A stretch of 64,000 nt of DNA from Torymus aiolomorphi (GCA_036365515.1 CM070877.1:88173522-88237521); one strand, 5' to 3'; shown: positions 1 through 11,300, counted from the stretch's first letter. Numbers and translations are program-made. The notes: generated from the letters alone by a model not told the origin.

Positions 1-331
1 CACAAGATATTATCCCAATATTTTTAAGACTATTATAACGAGCATAATATAATGTCAACAATGTTTTAGTTAGCATAATATTTGTTTTTTTTTTGTAGAA
101 AAAAGAGGAATAGATATTTCGTTTCTTTAATTATTTTTTACAAATGTGTTTATCAGATTGAATATTGTAATCAAAAGTACTTTTGTATCTCATTATTATA
201 TTTTTGTAATTATATTATCTTTGGATATCGATTTTTCCGATCTTATTGATAGCTATTGTATTTAATATTTCTGTATCAAATCGAATTCTGTTAAATAATA
301 AGCGAAAATTGACTATGTAAGGTGCATTAAT
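1..331. other. AT-rich sequence with no recognised gene
   Basis: No credible reading frame or element boundary is visible. The last 40 or so bases resemble the end of the tandem repeat unit that follows, so a degenerate fourth copy may begin near 200. Confidence 0.5.
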
Positions 332-845
332 GCATTAAAAATCGTGTTTATAGGTTTAGATACCAGGAATTGATTTTACATGAAAATGTTAAATGGGAAA
401 AATTTTTGTTTTATTATAATCTACAATTTTTACATTTAACATATTTGTTTAAAGTTAAATCCTGTGGCTTTATAGCCGAATATTGTCCATTTTATGTATA
501 TTTAGGCGTTTAAAATCGGTTTTATAGGTCTAACTCGTCGGGTATTGATTTTTGATGAAAATGTTAAGTGGGAACAAGTTTTGTTTAAATATTATCTACA
601 ACTTTTGTATTTAACATTTTTATATAAAATCAAATGCTGCTAAGTTATAAACGAAAATCGACCATTTTAGGTACATTCAGGCGTTAAAAATCGTTTCTTT
701 TTTTTTATTTAACTCGTCAGGAATTCGTTGTACAAAAAAATGTTAAATAGGATAAAGTTTTGTTTTAATATTATCTATAACTTTTACCTTTAACATTTTT
801 GTGTAAAGTCAAATCCTGTAAAGTAATAGCAAAAAAACCACGACT
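332..845. repeat. about 174-bp tandem repeat, three copies
   Basis: Three diverged copies begin at 332, 506 and 681, each with GCRTTWAAAATCG followed by a stretch containing GAAAATGTTAA and later a TTAACATWTTT motif. The period is 174-175 bp. The length is satellite-like, but only three or four copies are present here. There is no coding potential. Confidence 0.75.
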
Positions 846-891
846 TTTGATGTTTTTAGCGGTTTTTTCGCTACAATGGAAAAAAGTCGTG
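839..891. repeat. Short perfect inverted repeat
   Basis: CACGACTTTT at 839-848 is exactly complementary to AAAAGTCGTG at 882-891, giving a 10-bp stem with a 33-nt loop. It lies just after the tandem repeat. Confidence 0.5.
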
Positions 892-1310
892 TTTTAATTA
901 GTTCTAGCAGATGCAATTGTTGTTTTTGATTTAAAGTTAATTGTATTCACCGTATGTCCAAAAATTGATTTTTTCAAATTTTTGTTTCCTCTGGCATTTT
1001 TTTTTTGGCAATCGATTAGGCCCGGTTCAGAACTATCAGTTACTTATAATTAGATGAGTATTTGCGCCAAAGCTCGTTTGGGTCGATGAAAAATTCGTTG
1101 AGATAATCTGGAAACTTACTTACATACATACGTACAGACATACATACATCTCGGAAAACGCTTAAAATGTACTCATTTTGGGTGGAAAATAGTTTTTATG
1201 TTGTAAATTCTCAAAATTTGAAGTGTTACAATTTTCGCCTTGACGAAACTATAAGGCTCTCCCGAGCAGCGGTCGTGCCTAAAAATGTACAATATATATG
1301 TAAGGAGGCG
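846..1310. other. Non-coding AT-rich stretch
   Basis: No gene is seen. A run of imperfect CATA/GTACAGACATACATAC repeats lies at about 1120-1150. The origin is not recognised. Confidence 0.4.
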
Positions 1311-1595
1311 TGTTGAGAATGTGATACATATACATTGTACCAGCGCAACTAATACGTGTCGCCGTGTCTGCCGAAACTAGACACACACATGTACGCCTCC
1401 CCACTCTGTGTACGTGAGAGAGTCGCGTGATATGCGAGAGCCGCGAGCGAGCGACGCTACTGCGTGCCAAGAGTTAGACTGACTCTGACCCGCGCCGAGG
1501 ATATACCTAATACGCTCAGTTACGTTTTAATAAACATTTCTTTTCACTGTAATCTTTCTCTTTTAATTTCCCAAAGCCTTATCCATTCCTCAACA
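1311..1595 (+). mobile_element. Solo LTR of a Copia-type retrotransposon
   Basis: The 285-bp block starts TGTTGAGAAT and ends CCTCAACA. Its first part matches, on the opposite strand, the 5' LTR of Copia-2 at 46578-46837: the shared core is ACACACATGTACGCCTCCCC followed by GTACGTGAGAGAG. No Copia coding sequence is attached on either side, so it reads as a solo LTR of a related family. The flanking 5-mers AGGCG and AGGAC match only partly, so a clean target duplication is not seen. Confidence 0.65.
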
Positions 1596-2038
1596 AGGAC
1601 ATCATTATAGTTTGGTTAATATTTTGACTCTAATAACTTTGTCCCAAATATACATGGCGTAAATACTCTATCAACATGGAGGAAAACTAACCCTACTATA
1701 ATTAATATTCGTGTTACTACTTTATGGCAGTTGCTTTTGTAACGCAGTGACCTCAAATTGTTATTAATCTGCGAGCAAAACTCTTCCCTAAAAATAATAG
1801 TTTGTAAAACTTACGAGGGCTTTTTCCGTGTAGTAAAAATGGATTCCATTTAGACTCTATTACATTATTATTCAGAATTGGAAAATAATTATAAATCTTC
1901 AAAAAGTAAAACTAGAAAAAAGAATTTTGTGATACCGAAATCTTCCAAAGAAATTTCATTTAAAAATTGTAAAATGATAGATACGAAAAGTCTTTTTTGT
2001 ACCGCAAGCACGATTTTCGCGTTTTTTGAACCTATTAA
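1596..2038. other. Non-coding AT-rich stretch
   Basis: Nothing identifiable. A short lysine/serine-rich frame at 1878-2038 runs into the transposon TIR and has no recognisable family. Confidence 0.4.
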
Positions 2039-2268
2039 TGGCCGAATCCATCTCAAATCAAGTGGTCTGCGTATGCCTATGTCACCGATCATTTTGGAAT
2101 GAAACTATTCATGTTATTCTCCAAAAATTATTTGACACGTATTTTTTTATTTTTTTGTTTTATCAAAATTTCATGCGTGTTCAGCGATACCGAAAAATTC
2201 CGAGAAAATTCTTACTTAGAAAAAAAATTTTTCAATGTAATTTTCAAACGGCTGTAATTTATCATAGT
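2039..2268 (+). mobile_element. Orphan terminal inverted repeat of the 31-kb DNA transposon family
   Basis: The sequence starts TGGCCGAATCCATCTCAAATC and follows the first 230 bp of the left TIR of the transposon at 31051-34593, with substitutions and small indels. It ends near the C-terminus of the PLE-A frame. No partner TIR or transposase accompanies it, so it is a truncated older copy. Confidence 0.8.
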
Positions 2269-2282
2269 AACAATTTTCTTAT

Positions 2283-3417
2283 TTAAGAGCATAAAAACTT
2301 ATTGTTATTAATAAATGCTTTGTAATCAGATTTTAAATTGTATGTGTCAAATTGTCTATTAAGGCTATTATGATGCGAATGTATATGCAACATCTCGGAT
2401 AATAACCGTTTTTTTAAATTTTGTTCTTGATCTAATATTTTAATATTATTGAAATCAATTTGATGGTTGGTTTGTAAAATATGTTCATAAATCGTTGATT
2501 TGTCTCTTTTAAATCTACAATCACTCTCATGTTCTTTACATCGTTTTAATAACTTACGCGAAGTTTGACCGACATAAGACGCGTCACATTGCTTACAATT
2601 TATCTTGTACACAACATTAGTTTTTTCGTTTTTATTACATTTATCTTTTCCCAGACTGATAAGATGACTAAATTTGTTAGAAATCGAGTTAATTAACACT
2701 AAATTATTTTTATTACAAATGTTTTTTAACAAAGGATTGATATATTTAACAAAAGGGAAAACTATAATGCTATTAAGATTTATATTTTTAGAATTATTCT
2801 TGCTATTATTATTCATAATCTGTATTAATCGTTTTTCAATATGTTTATTTATAAATTCCAAAGGATAATTGTTTTCTAACAAAATGTCATTAATCAGACT
2901 AAAATTTAGCATGGAAACAAACATTTGCAAGATTTATACATTTGTCGACCAAAGAAAAAATTACACACACTTTGTTACTAGTAGGATGGTGGGAATTAAA
3001 GTTTAAAACTCTATCAGTAAAAGTTGGTTTTCTATACCAATCAGTTAACATCTGACGTTCATTCTGTATAATCACAATATCTAAAAAACTTATTTTATTA
3101 TTGCTAGGTTTCTCAATTGTAAATGTTAAGTTGGTATCAAAACTATTAAACAACTTAACTGTATAATCCATCATACGTTCTGGTACACAAACAATAATAT
3201 CATCTACGTAACAATAGTAGAAAGGTACCGGAAAACAAATCTTTGATAACGCATAATTTTCTAGATCTTCCATGACAATGTCCGCCAAAATGGGACTAGA
3301 CGGATTTCCCATAGCCGAACCAAAAATCTGTTTATAATAAACAAAAAATAATTATTATGTAAAATGTATTGAATAACTTTAATGAATTCACTAAAATTAA
3401 AATTGCAAAATTTATAG
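2283..3417 (-). pseudogene. PLE-A reverse transcriptase plus GIY-YIG endonuclease, 3' part
   Basis: Penelope-like elements encode one protein with a reverse transcriptase (RT) followed by a GIY-YIG endonuclease; this copy has both. Segment 3312-2899 carries the RT motif MGNPSSPILADIVMEDLE, the catalytic YVDD and the downstream WYRKPTFTDRVLNFNSHHP. Segment 2930-2283 carries the Cys-rich GIY-YIG start, VVYKINCKQCDASYVGQTSR. Frameshifts separate the two pieces near 2905 and again near 3340, just upstream of the RT motif. The frame is cut at 3418-3422 by Copia-1 and resumes beyond 12398. This is a dead copy, closest to PLE-D at 47.5-50.1 kb. Confidence 0.88.
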
Positions 3418-3422
3418 AGTTG

Positions 3423-3747
3423 TGTTGGCGATATAAGGCTTCATGCCGCCCCAGTTTGAAGAACACAAGAGAGAGGCGCCATCTGTCTGGTGCATCAACA
3501 ACCTCGGGTGCGAAAGCGCCGACGAGCCGCTGCTCGTCGCACGCCCCGTGATTCTCGTGTGAGACCTAGTATTGTGAGGACCGCTTCCCTTTTTGTACTT
3601 GTACTTTGAATTGCTTTTTAACGTTAGCCACCAGAGTTGTTTATTGTATTTAAAATCTTGTCAGAGTGCGTAGAAATAAAGTTCAGTTTAAATATATCGG
3701 AGTGTTTTTATTGTGCATGCCATCCTCCAAAGCGACCCAATCCAACA
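3423..3747 (+). repeat. Copia-1 5' LTR
   Basis: It begins TGTTGGCGATATAAGG and ends CCAATCCAACA, with the usual TG...CA ends. An AATAAA signal lies at about 3675. It pairs with 12069-12393, with identical length and about five substitutions. Confidence 0.95.
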
Positions 3748-3766
3748 GGTTATCGGCCCACGCCAC
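3748..3766 (+). promoter_or_regulatory. Candidate Copia-1 primer-binding site
   Basis: GGTTATCGGCCCA directly follows the LTR. It differs by one base from the initiator-Met tRNA anticodon-stem complement GGTTATGGGCCCA that Drosophila copia uses with a cleaved tRNA fragment. The match to a 3'-CCA end (TGG...) is absent. Use of an internal tRNA fragment is inferred from this similarity. Confidence 0.5.
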
Positions 3767-4603
3767 GCTTGCACCGAGGAGTTTTTTTTTGTGTGCACGA
3801 GCATTCTTCTGCGGGGTTTTGGAGCTCAGAGGAGCAGAGTAAGAGGTTCAGGAGATTAAGAGTAAGTAAAAGTTTTTTGTGTGCATCAGAGAAAATGCCG
3901 CGCCGCGTGTGAATAAAATTCGCGAGTGAAATCACGTACCGTTCACGGGAGTGTTTACGATGCGATTTTTTAAAATTCAGAGACGGCTCGCGAATATAAA
4001 TTTTTTTTAGAGACCGCGGAGTGCATGCATTTGGTTCTACAATAAACGAGACACAAAAATTACGAAAACGCGCGTGAAATTCAGAGTCGTAAGCCGCGGA
4101 GAATAAAAGCCGTCAACAGAAAATTCCGAGAAAAGGCCGGTTCAAGCATGAACTTCTCCCGCGGAGCGTGCGCTGCAGATATCGAGTGTTCGGAGAAAGA
4201 AAAGTGCGCGACGATCGAGACATCAAAATCCGAGTGCACACATATAGAGAGAATTCACGAGTGAGTTTACGTGCCGGTGATGTGTTTGCTCGCGGCGCAT
4301 AAAAAAAATTTAATCAGAGGCAACTCGAAATCGCAGCGATTCAGAAAATGTAAGAGGTGTGCGTTATACAATACGTTCCGTCGCAACGATTAAGGCACAA
4401 AAAGTCAACAGAGTGTGTGAAAAATTCAGTGTTGCGAGCCGCGGAAAACAGAAGCCGGCAGCCGAGATTTTCGAGAATCGGCCGGCTCGCTTCGAAAACA
4501 AGCTTCTCCCGCGGAAACGCGCGCTAGAGAGGTCGAGAGAAGGTGGCGCGTCGAGTCTACGATGCGGCTATAGGCAGCACGGGGCTAGAGCGGCAACCAT
4601 GTT

Positions 4604-4694
<91 letters not shown>

Positions 4695-5000
4695 AAAAAC
4701 AAATCTCGTGCGCGCGTTCGAAGAAATAGAAAGCAAACCCGTGCGTCCGGAGAAATAAAAGGCAAACATGCGCGTGCTACAAATAGGCCGCGGTGATCAT
4801 TGTGCGTGTTTCGGCGTAAACAAACAAGTCTCTTCTGGACGAACGGGACGCCGTAAGTTTAGAAGCCACAATGCGCTGTGCGTGATGTGGTATATGACGA
4901 GTTTATATGCCGGGCATTGCGCGATGTTAGTCGCGAATAATATTGACACAATTAATTTCTCTAATATTAAAGTGTATGTATATATGAATATAAAGGTATA
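3767..5000 (+). other. Copia-1 untranslated leader with internal duplication
   Basis: The leader has no credible gene. Two imperfect copies of one segment occur at about 4085-4180 and 4425-4530, sharing GCCGCGGARAA, GGCCGGYTC and CTTCTCCCGCGGA. The leader continues after the mariner to about 6585. Confidence 0.6.
4605..4692 (+). repeat. GA dinucleotide microsatellite
   Basis: An (AG)n run of about 88 bp, interrupted once, lies in the Copia-1 leader. The arginine/glutamate-alternating frames across it are artefacts of the repeat. Confidence 0.95.
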
Positions 5001-5002
5001 TA

Positions 5003-6296
5003 CGAGGGTCATTTGATAAGTACCTAGCCTACAAATGAAAACACCAAAATTTTACAAAAAATAAAATTTATTTTTCAATGTAGTCTCCTTTTAGTTGAAT
5101 ACACTTGGTCCAGCGGTGTTCCAATTTTTTTAACCCCGTTGAAAAAAATGTTTTCTCTTGGTTTGCAAAATAGGCCTCCGTGGCGGCGATTATTTCGTTA
5201 TTGGAGTGGAATCTCTTCCCGGCGAGCGAATTTTTTAGGTTCGGAAACAAAAAAAAGTCGCACGGAGCCAAATCTAGAGAATACGGTGGATGGGGCAGCA
5301 GTTCGTAGCGTAATTCGACCAATTTAGCCGTGGCGAGTGCAGAAGTGTGAGCCGGTGCATTATCGTGGTGGAAAAGCACTTTCTTTTTAGACAAATGGGG
5401 CCGTTTTTCTTCTAACACGGCATCAAATCGGCTCAATAGTTCGGCGTAGTACTGTCCTGTGACCGTTTTGCCCTTCTCCAGATAGTCAATAAAAATCACA
5501 CCTTGAGAATCCCAGAAAACAGTGGCCATCACCTTTCCGGCCGACGGGACCGTCTTCGCCTTCTTCGGAGCAGGTTCACCGGGTAAGGTCCACTGTTTTG
5601 ACTGCTCCTTGGTCTCTGGAGTGTAGTAGTGAATCCATGTTTCGTCGACGGTCACGTAACGACGCAAAAACTCTTTTGGATTGCGATTAAACAGCTCCAA
5701 ACACTGCTCTGAACTGGTCACACGGATGCGCTTGTTGTCTGCAGTCAGCAAACGCGGCACCCACCTTGCTGACAGCTTCCTCATGCCTAAAATCTCATGT
5801 AGGATATGCCACACGCGTTCTTCTGAGATGCCTACTATCGCAGCTATCTCGTGCACCTTTAATCGGCGGTCTGACAAAACGATATCGTGTATTTTTGTCA
5901 CGTTCTCCTCCGTAGTGGCTGTTTTCGGAGCACCTGGGCGTGGATCATCAAAAACCGACGTACGACCACGTTGAAACTCGTTATACCAAAATTTAACGGT
6001 CGCCATCGAAGGAGAAGCATCCCCATACACTGCATCCAAGCGTTCTTTAATTTCACTGCGCGATTTCCCTTCCAAAAACAAGAATCGAATCACCGACCGA
6101 TATTGTTCTTTCTCCATTTTTTCAAAAATCAACGGACACATTTGCTTTCACACGCTCTCAAAAATAAACTACAACTCCGATCCGGCTGAAATTTCGTCTG
6201 TAACCGTTTACAGGAAGATACTGCACTGTAGTGTATTTCTGGTGCGATAGTGGCACCATCTGGCGGTGAGGCTAGGTACTTGTCAAATGACCCTCG
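5003..6296 (-). mobile_element. mariner DNA transposon, apparently intact
   Basis: The 1294-bp element has terminal inverted repeats CGAGGGTCATTTGATAAGTA and its near-perfect complement at the right end. TA target duplications lie at 5001-5002 and 6297-6298. It contains one uninterrupted transposase gene on the minus strand. It sits in the Copia-1 leader and is therefore younger than that insertion. Confidence 0.96.
5068..6141 (-). CDS. mariner transposase, D,D34D
   Basis: The transposase cuts and pastes the element at TA sites. The frame is complete at about 350 residues, the usual mariner length. The better start is the second ATG at about 6117 (MEKEQYRSVIRFLF), since the seven residues before it are not typical. 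The N-terminal half has paired helix-turn-helix regions and a mariner-like linker. The catalytic acidic residues lie in VTVDETWIHYY, in HHDNAPAH and in YSLDLAPCD, with 34 residues between the second and third (D34D). The family usually has YSPDLAPSD, so the Pro and Ser changes are mild departures. No stop or frameshift is present, so activity is possible. It has no functional link to the surrounding Copia element. Confidence 0.95.
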   Translation of the reverse strand: MCPLIFEKMEKEQYRSVIRFLFLEGKSRSEIKERLDAVYGDASPSMATVKFWYNEFQRGRTSVFDDPRPGAPKTATTEENVTKIHDIVLSDRRLKVHEIAAIVGISEERVWHILHEILGMRKLSARWVPRLLTADNKRIRVTSSEQCLELFNRNPKEFLRRYVTVDETWIHYYTPETKEQSKQWTLPGEPAPKKAKTVPSAGKVMATVFWDSQGVIFIDYLEKGKTVTGQYYAELLSRFDAVLEEKRPHLSKKKVLFHHDNAPAHTSALATAKLVELRYELLPHPPYSLDLAPCDFFLFPNLKNSLAGKRFHSNNEIIAATEAYFANQEKTFFSTGLKKLEHRWTKCIQLKGDYIEK

Positions 6297-6585
6297 TACA
6301 TGCAGCCTAAAATATTAATTCAGAGAATATTTTATTGTTTTTAAATGTGTAAAATAAATTATGTACGATCAGCTCGTGCAGACTGGGCTCGTGTATGCGA
6401 TCACCCCCACCCATAAAGTAACGGCGAAACCGCGGTGCGGCTAGTCAGTTTGGGAGGGAGTACAAGAGTGCAGAATGCATTAGGGCAAAAAGATCGGAAT
6501 ATTAATTTGCTGTGCGATTAATATTCATGTGTGTACAAATAAAGTAAAAAGAAAATGTTTGGCAGGACCAGAGTAAGCCAGAGAA

Positions 6586-8366
6586 ATGGACGGAGAAGAA
6601 ATCACTGATCTAAAAACAACTGAACCCGAAACAACAGAGAAAACCGGTGAAATAACACCTACCAGAGAGAAAGACTCAGAGTCAAGACAAAATTCACGGA
6701 GATCATCAGGTAAACTGAAACTAACAAATAAATTTTTTTTACTCAATACACACATAGAAAAATAAAAATTATCGATAAAATAAATAACAAAGAAAAGAAC
6801 AGAGTATATTTTACATATAATTCAGAGATCAGAATATGGATCCATGATACGTATATGTTTACAATAAAACGCAAACATATGCGCCTTTTTTTTGAGATGA
6901 TGATACGTATATGTTTACCAATAGAACGCAAACATATGCGCCCTTTTTTAAGACCAAAAATGTTTTTTTCTTTTTTTTCTCCTGCCTTATTTTTCAATAA
7001 TAAAACAAAAATTCCAGAGTCAGAGAACGGAAAGGATAGAGATCTGGAATTAGCACTGCAATGCCTCACCGGGGCCATCAACGACAACACTGATGCACTA
7101 AACAAGATAGGGGAGCAGCAGGAGAGAACTGCAGAACTGCTAGCAAATTTGACCGACACTCTACAAAAGAGTGTAGAAGAACAGCGGAAGATCAGCAAGA
7201 CTTGCCTAGCTGAAATCAAAATTCTCTCAGAGCAGATGAAACAGACAAACATCCAGAGAACGGTAAACCCTCTATCTAACTCTACCACAATTGAGACAAA
7301 TCAGAGTAATAGTTTCGACAACTCAAATCAAATAAATGTTACTATGGAAAAATTAAACAAAACATTAGAATCAAACAATGGTAAAATTCGCATTAAAAGG
7401 AATTATACCCTAAATAACAAAAGTGATATAAACGTTTGGTTAGATCAGTTGCACTCAGAGTTATCAGAGTATGAATTAACAGAGTACATAAGTAACCCAG
7501 AGAAATTCCGAGATGACGTGACAGAAAAGACGACTAAAATGAAAATTAAAATAAGAGGCATTATTTTAAGCCATGTTGATACAAATTATTATAAAAAGTT
7601 ATTGAACATAAAAGATCCAAATGAAATCTTAAATAAAATCAAAGAAATAAGACGGATTGAAACAAATACGACGGACATAACTGTTAGACAAAAATTATAT
7701 AAAATCAAAAAAAGTAAGAAAGAAAAAGTGTCAGATTTTTGTGATCGTTTCAACGATATAATTAAGGAGTACGATACATGTATTACAAAAATACCACTAT
7801 CTGAGGAAGAAATAAGAGCCGCCTTTTATAATGCAGTGTGTGACACTAGCCAAGAGCTAAGATCCACCTACTTAATAAAGAGCCATTCGGGTTCAGAAAT
7901 GACGAAAGAAGATATGATTAATTGTTTATTACAGGTGGAAGCTCAGACACAAACTAACTCAGAGGTGAAAGCGAATCAAAGCAGCCAAAGCCACCAGAGC
8001 CGTCAGAGTAGCCAAAGTCACCAGAGCCGTCAGAACAGCCAGAGCAATAAAGAAGACAGAGACTGGTCAAATAAATGCCACCGATGCAACAAATTTGCTG
8101 GGCACTGGGCTTTAGAGTGTCCCCTAGCCAAGTACAATTCTTGGTATTGCTATGTGTGCAATGCGGTGAGGGGACACAAAGGAGACCAGTGTCCCAACAA
8201 GGATAAAAGGTATAATGATCAAAGTAATTATGATAATAACAGAGGTAGAGGTAAAGGTAGAGGCAAAGGGAGAGGTTTGTTCAGAGGTAGAAATAATTAT
8301 AGGGGTAAAAATAACCGATACACTTCATACGACAAAAACAGGAGACAAGACAACAAAGAAAAATAA
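6586..8366 (+). CDS. Copia-1 Gag, candidate spliced start
   Basis: Gag packages the retrotransposon RNA. The recognisable body runs from 7018 to the TAA at 8364-8366. It has a helical UBN2-type gag core (ending near VSDFCDRFNDIIKEYD and LSEEEIRAAFYNA), a Ser/Gln-rich linker, two zinc knuckles CHRCNKFAGHWALEC and CYVCNAVRGHKGDQC (CX2CX5HX4C), and an Arg/Gly-rich tail. The continuous frame opens at 6855, but its first 50 or so residues come from a duplicated hairpin tract and look non-coding. An upstream ATG at 6586 (MDGEEITDLK) can be joined in frame through a GT-AG intron at 6710-7017, giving about 490 residues. Splicing is inferred. The stop is followed in the same frame by the protease. Confidence 0.85.
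6710..7017 (+). other. Candidate intron in Copia-1 gag
   Basis: CAG|GTAAAC at 6707-6715 fits a 5' splice site. TTCCAG|AGTC at 7012-7021 fits a 3' splice site after a T-rich tract. Removing 308 nt joins the frame from ATG 6586 to the gag body without a stop, forming a GAG codon across the junction. Confidence 0.5.
6847..6952 (+). repeat. Tandem 52-bp repeats, each a hairpin
   Basis: GATACGTATATGTTTAC...GCAAACATATGCGCC occurs at 6847-6890 and 6901-6947. Inside each copy ATATGTTT pairs perfectly with AAACATAT across a short loop. The pair lies inside the candidate gag intron. Confidence 0.75.
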
Positions 8367-11300
8367 GCAAAAGCAAATTTAGCAGGTAAGAATTTAGCAT
8401 CAAATAATACAAATAAAAATATAAGTTTTATAGCAGACTCTGGTGCTACAGAGCACTTAAATAAAGGGTTTTTACTTAAAGATTTTGTTAAGAGCACAGA
8501 AGGAGAAATTAAAACGGCTAATAAAAATAAGAAAGCAAACATTAAAATTGATGGGAAAGGTAACCTATATGTAAAGAATTCAGAGAATAAAATCATAATA
8601 TTATCGAATGTTATAGCAGCCCACAATTTATCAGAGAATTTGCTTTCTCTTAGAAAATTTGCAGATGCAGGGTATGGTATATACCTAGATGATAAAGAAC
8701 TAGCAATATTCAATAGAGAAACAAATGAAAATTGCATTACAGGAGTATACCAGAAACCAAACTGGATAATTAATCTGAACATCCAGAGTAATTCAGAATT
8801 ACAGGAAGAGAGCGACATGTACATAGCCACGGCACGTCTGGTTACCTTGGAGGATTTCCTGTCACAAGATCAAGAAGAATCAGAGGAGCTTGATAGCACA
8901 GGCGAAAGGCTTGAGCTTGGGAGGGAGAATCAACAGGAAATTAAACAAGATAAATCTGTCACCAATGGCAAAGATACAGAATTTGGCACAAGTGAAATTT
9001 ATCTGGACAGAAAGATACTAGACTTAAATCGAACAATATCACCATCAGTAAGAGAGAAGCTAGAGAAAGTCCAGGAAAATTGTGATCCAAAAGAAAATGT
9101 AAAAAGAATAAGTGAAGGCATGTTATGGCACATAAGACTTGGACATGCTTCATTAGAGTATCTCAAGCAACTCCAGAAATCAGAGAAGAGACTGGAGAAA
9201 GTCAAATTTAAAAAGGAAATTTTAGAGTGTGAGATATATATACTAGCCAAAATGGAAAATCTTCCATTCAGAGATAAGAGATCGAGAGCAACCAGAGCAT
9301 TACATACCATACATACGGACACAATGGGTCCCATTAAACCAGCATCATTTCCAGGGGATAACAAGTTTATCATTGTGTTTATTGATGACTACTCGAGATA
9401 CGCCAGAGCATATTGTGTTAAACACAAAAACGAAGCAGGAAAATGTTTAGAGGAATTTCTGACTCACATGAGAAATTTAATAGGAAAACAAGAGAAAGTA
9501 TGTTTTATCAGAGCAGACAACGGAACAGAGTTTACTGGTGGAGAGTTTTCAGAGATTATGAAAAAGGAAGGGATAAGCAGAGACTTTGCCCCTCCATACA
9601 CACCAGAGTTAAATCGAACAGCCGAACGGTTTAACAAAACCATCCAACAGAAAATCAGAGCCTTGATGTTTGATTCAGGTATACCATCAACAATGTGGAT
9701 CACAGTCACAGAAGCAGCGATTCACGTATACAACAGAACTCCACACAAGAGTAATGAGTTTAAAACTCCATTGTCAAAAATCTGTCCAGAGAAAAAGAGT
9801 CACTTAGAGAATGTAAGGAGATTTGGATGTATAGCTTATGTGAAAATACCCATTTCAGAGAATAAATTTTCAGAGAAAGCTTTAAAAGCCTTTTTGATTG
9901 GATACACTGCTACGGGATACCTCTTGTGGCACCCACAAACGAACAGATTTATAAACTCGAGACATGTGAGATGTAACGAGAAAATGGTATACAAAAATCT
10001 AAAAGAATCGTCAAAAAAACCAGAATTTAAAATTTCAGAGAATACAGAGAAAACAGATACACCCCAAGAGGAAAACACTGACGCAAATCAGAGATCAAAG
10101 ATCTCAGAGATATCAAAACTTTCCACGCCAAAAGGAGGAAATCCGCTCAAACGAAAAGGAGCAGATAAAAAGGAAACAGAGCTTGCACATAAAATCAGAA
10201 AATTACCTACCAGAGAAGCAAAAGCAAATCCAAAAGGAGATTTAGAATTCGTATATAGAGTTCAGAGTGACGGTGTAAGTGAAGTCTCTAAACAAGAGGA
10301 GGATGAAGCGATTTTTGCGGGACTGGCCGATATCAATAATGATCCGGCTAACTACAGAGAAGCCTTATCATCTTCAGAGAAAATGAATTGGAAAAAGGCC
10401 ATAGAAGAAGAATTGCAGTCAATAAGAGAAAATGATGTCTGGGAAATAGTAGACCGACCCGTTTCAAATCAGAGTAATAGAAAACCAAATATAATAGATT
10501 CTAAATGGGTCTTTAAGAGAAAAATAGACGAGAATGGACAAGAGAAGTTCAAGGCCAGATTGGTCATCAGAGGGTTTAAGGATAAGAACGTCTATGAACT
10601 CAGAGAAACATATGCACCAGTGTCAAGACTGGCAATTATCAGAGCTTCCTTGGCCATTATAAACAAATACGATCTGAGTGCAGTACAATTTGATGTTAAA
10701 ACTGCTTTCCTGAACGGAATCTTTGAGAACGACGTATACATGGAAATTCCGGAGAGAGTAAACACCAGAGATTCAGGTAAATCTAGAGTTTGCAAATTAA
10801 AGAAGACTTTGTACGGTTTGAAAGTAAGTCCAAAAAGATGGAATCAGAGATTTACAGAGGAGGTAAATAAACTTGGATTACAGAGAGATATACACGATCT
10901 ATGCCTATTTACTTGGAGGAAAGAAGGATCTATGGCATTCCTAGTGCTGTATGTCGACGATATTATACTTGCCAGCAATTCTAAATCCAAGAGACAAGAA
11001 ATCACTGCACGATTGTGTGAAGTGTTCAAAATGAGAAATTTAGGAGAACCAAAGATGTTCCTAGGAATGAAAATAACCAGAGACAGAGTAAACAGAATCA
11101 TGAACATTCAACAATCAGAGTATACAGAAAAGATCCTCAAGAGATTTAATATGCAAGAAAGCAAACAACAGAGCACGCCTATAGTAACAAGACAGGTGAA
11201 AAATAGAGAAGGCAAAATAACAGAGGAAACTGTGGAAGAGTCGCCCTGCAGAGCCCCTTACAGAGAAGCAATAGGCAGTTTATTATACTTAGCTGGCGCA

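Noticed and set aside
1311..1595. Clean 5-bp target duplication around the solo LTR
   Set aside because: AGGCG and AGGAC agree in only three positions, so it was not claimed.
4359..4796. 145-residue frame in the Copia-1 leader
   Set aside because: Its middle is the GA microsatellite (Arg-Glu repeats) and the flanks have no recognisable domain.
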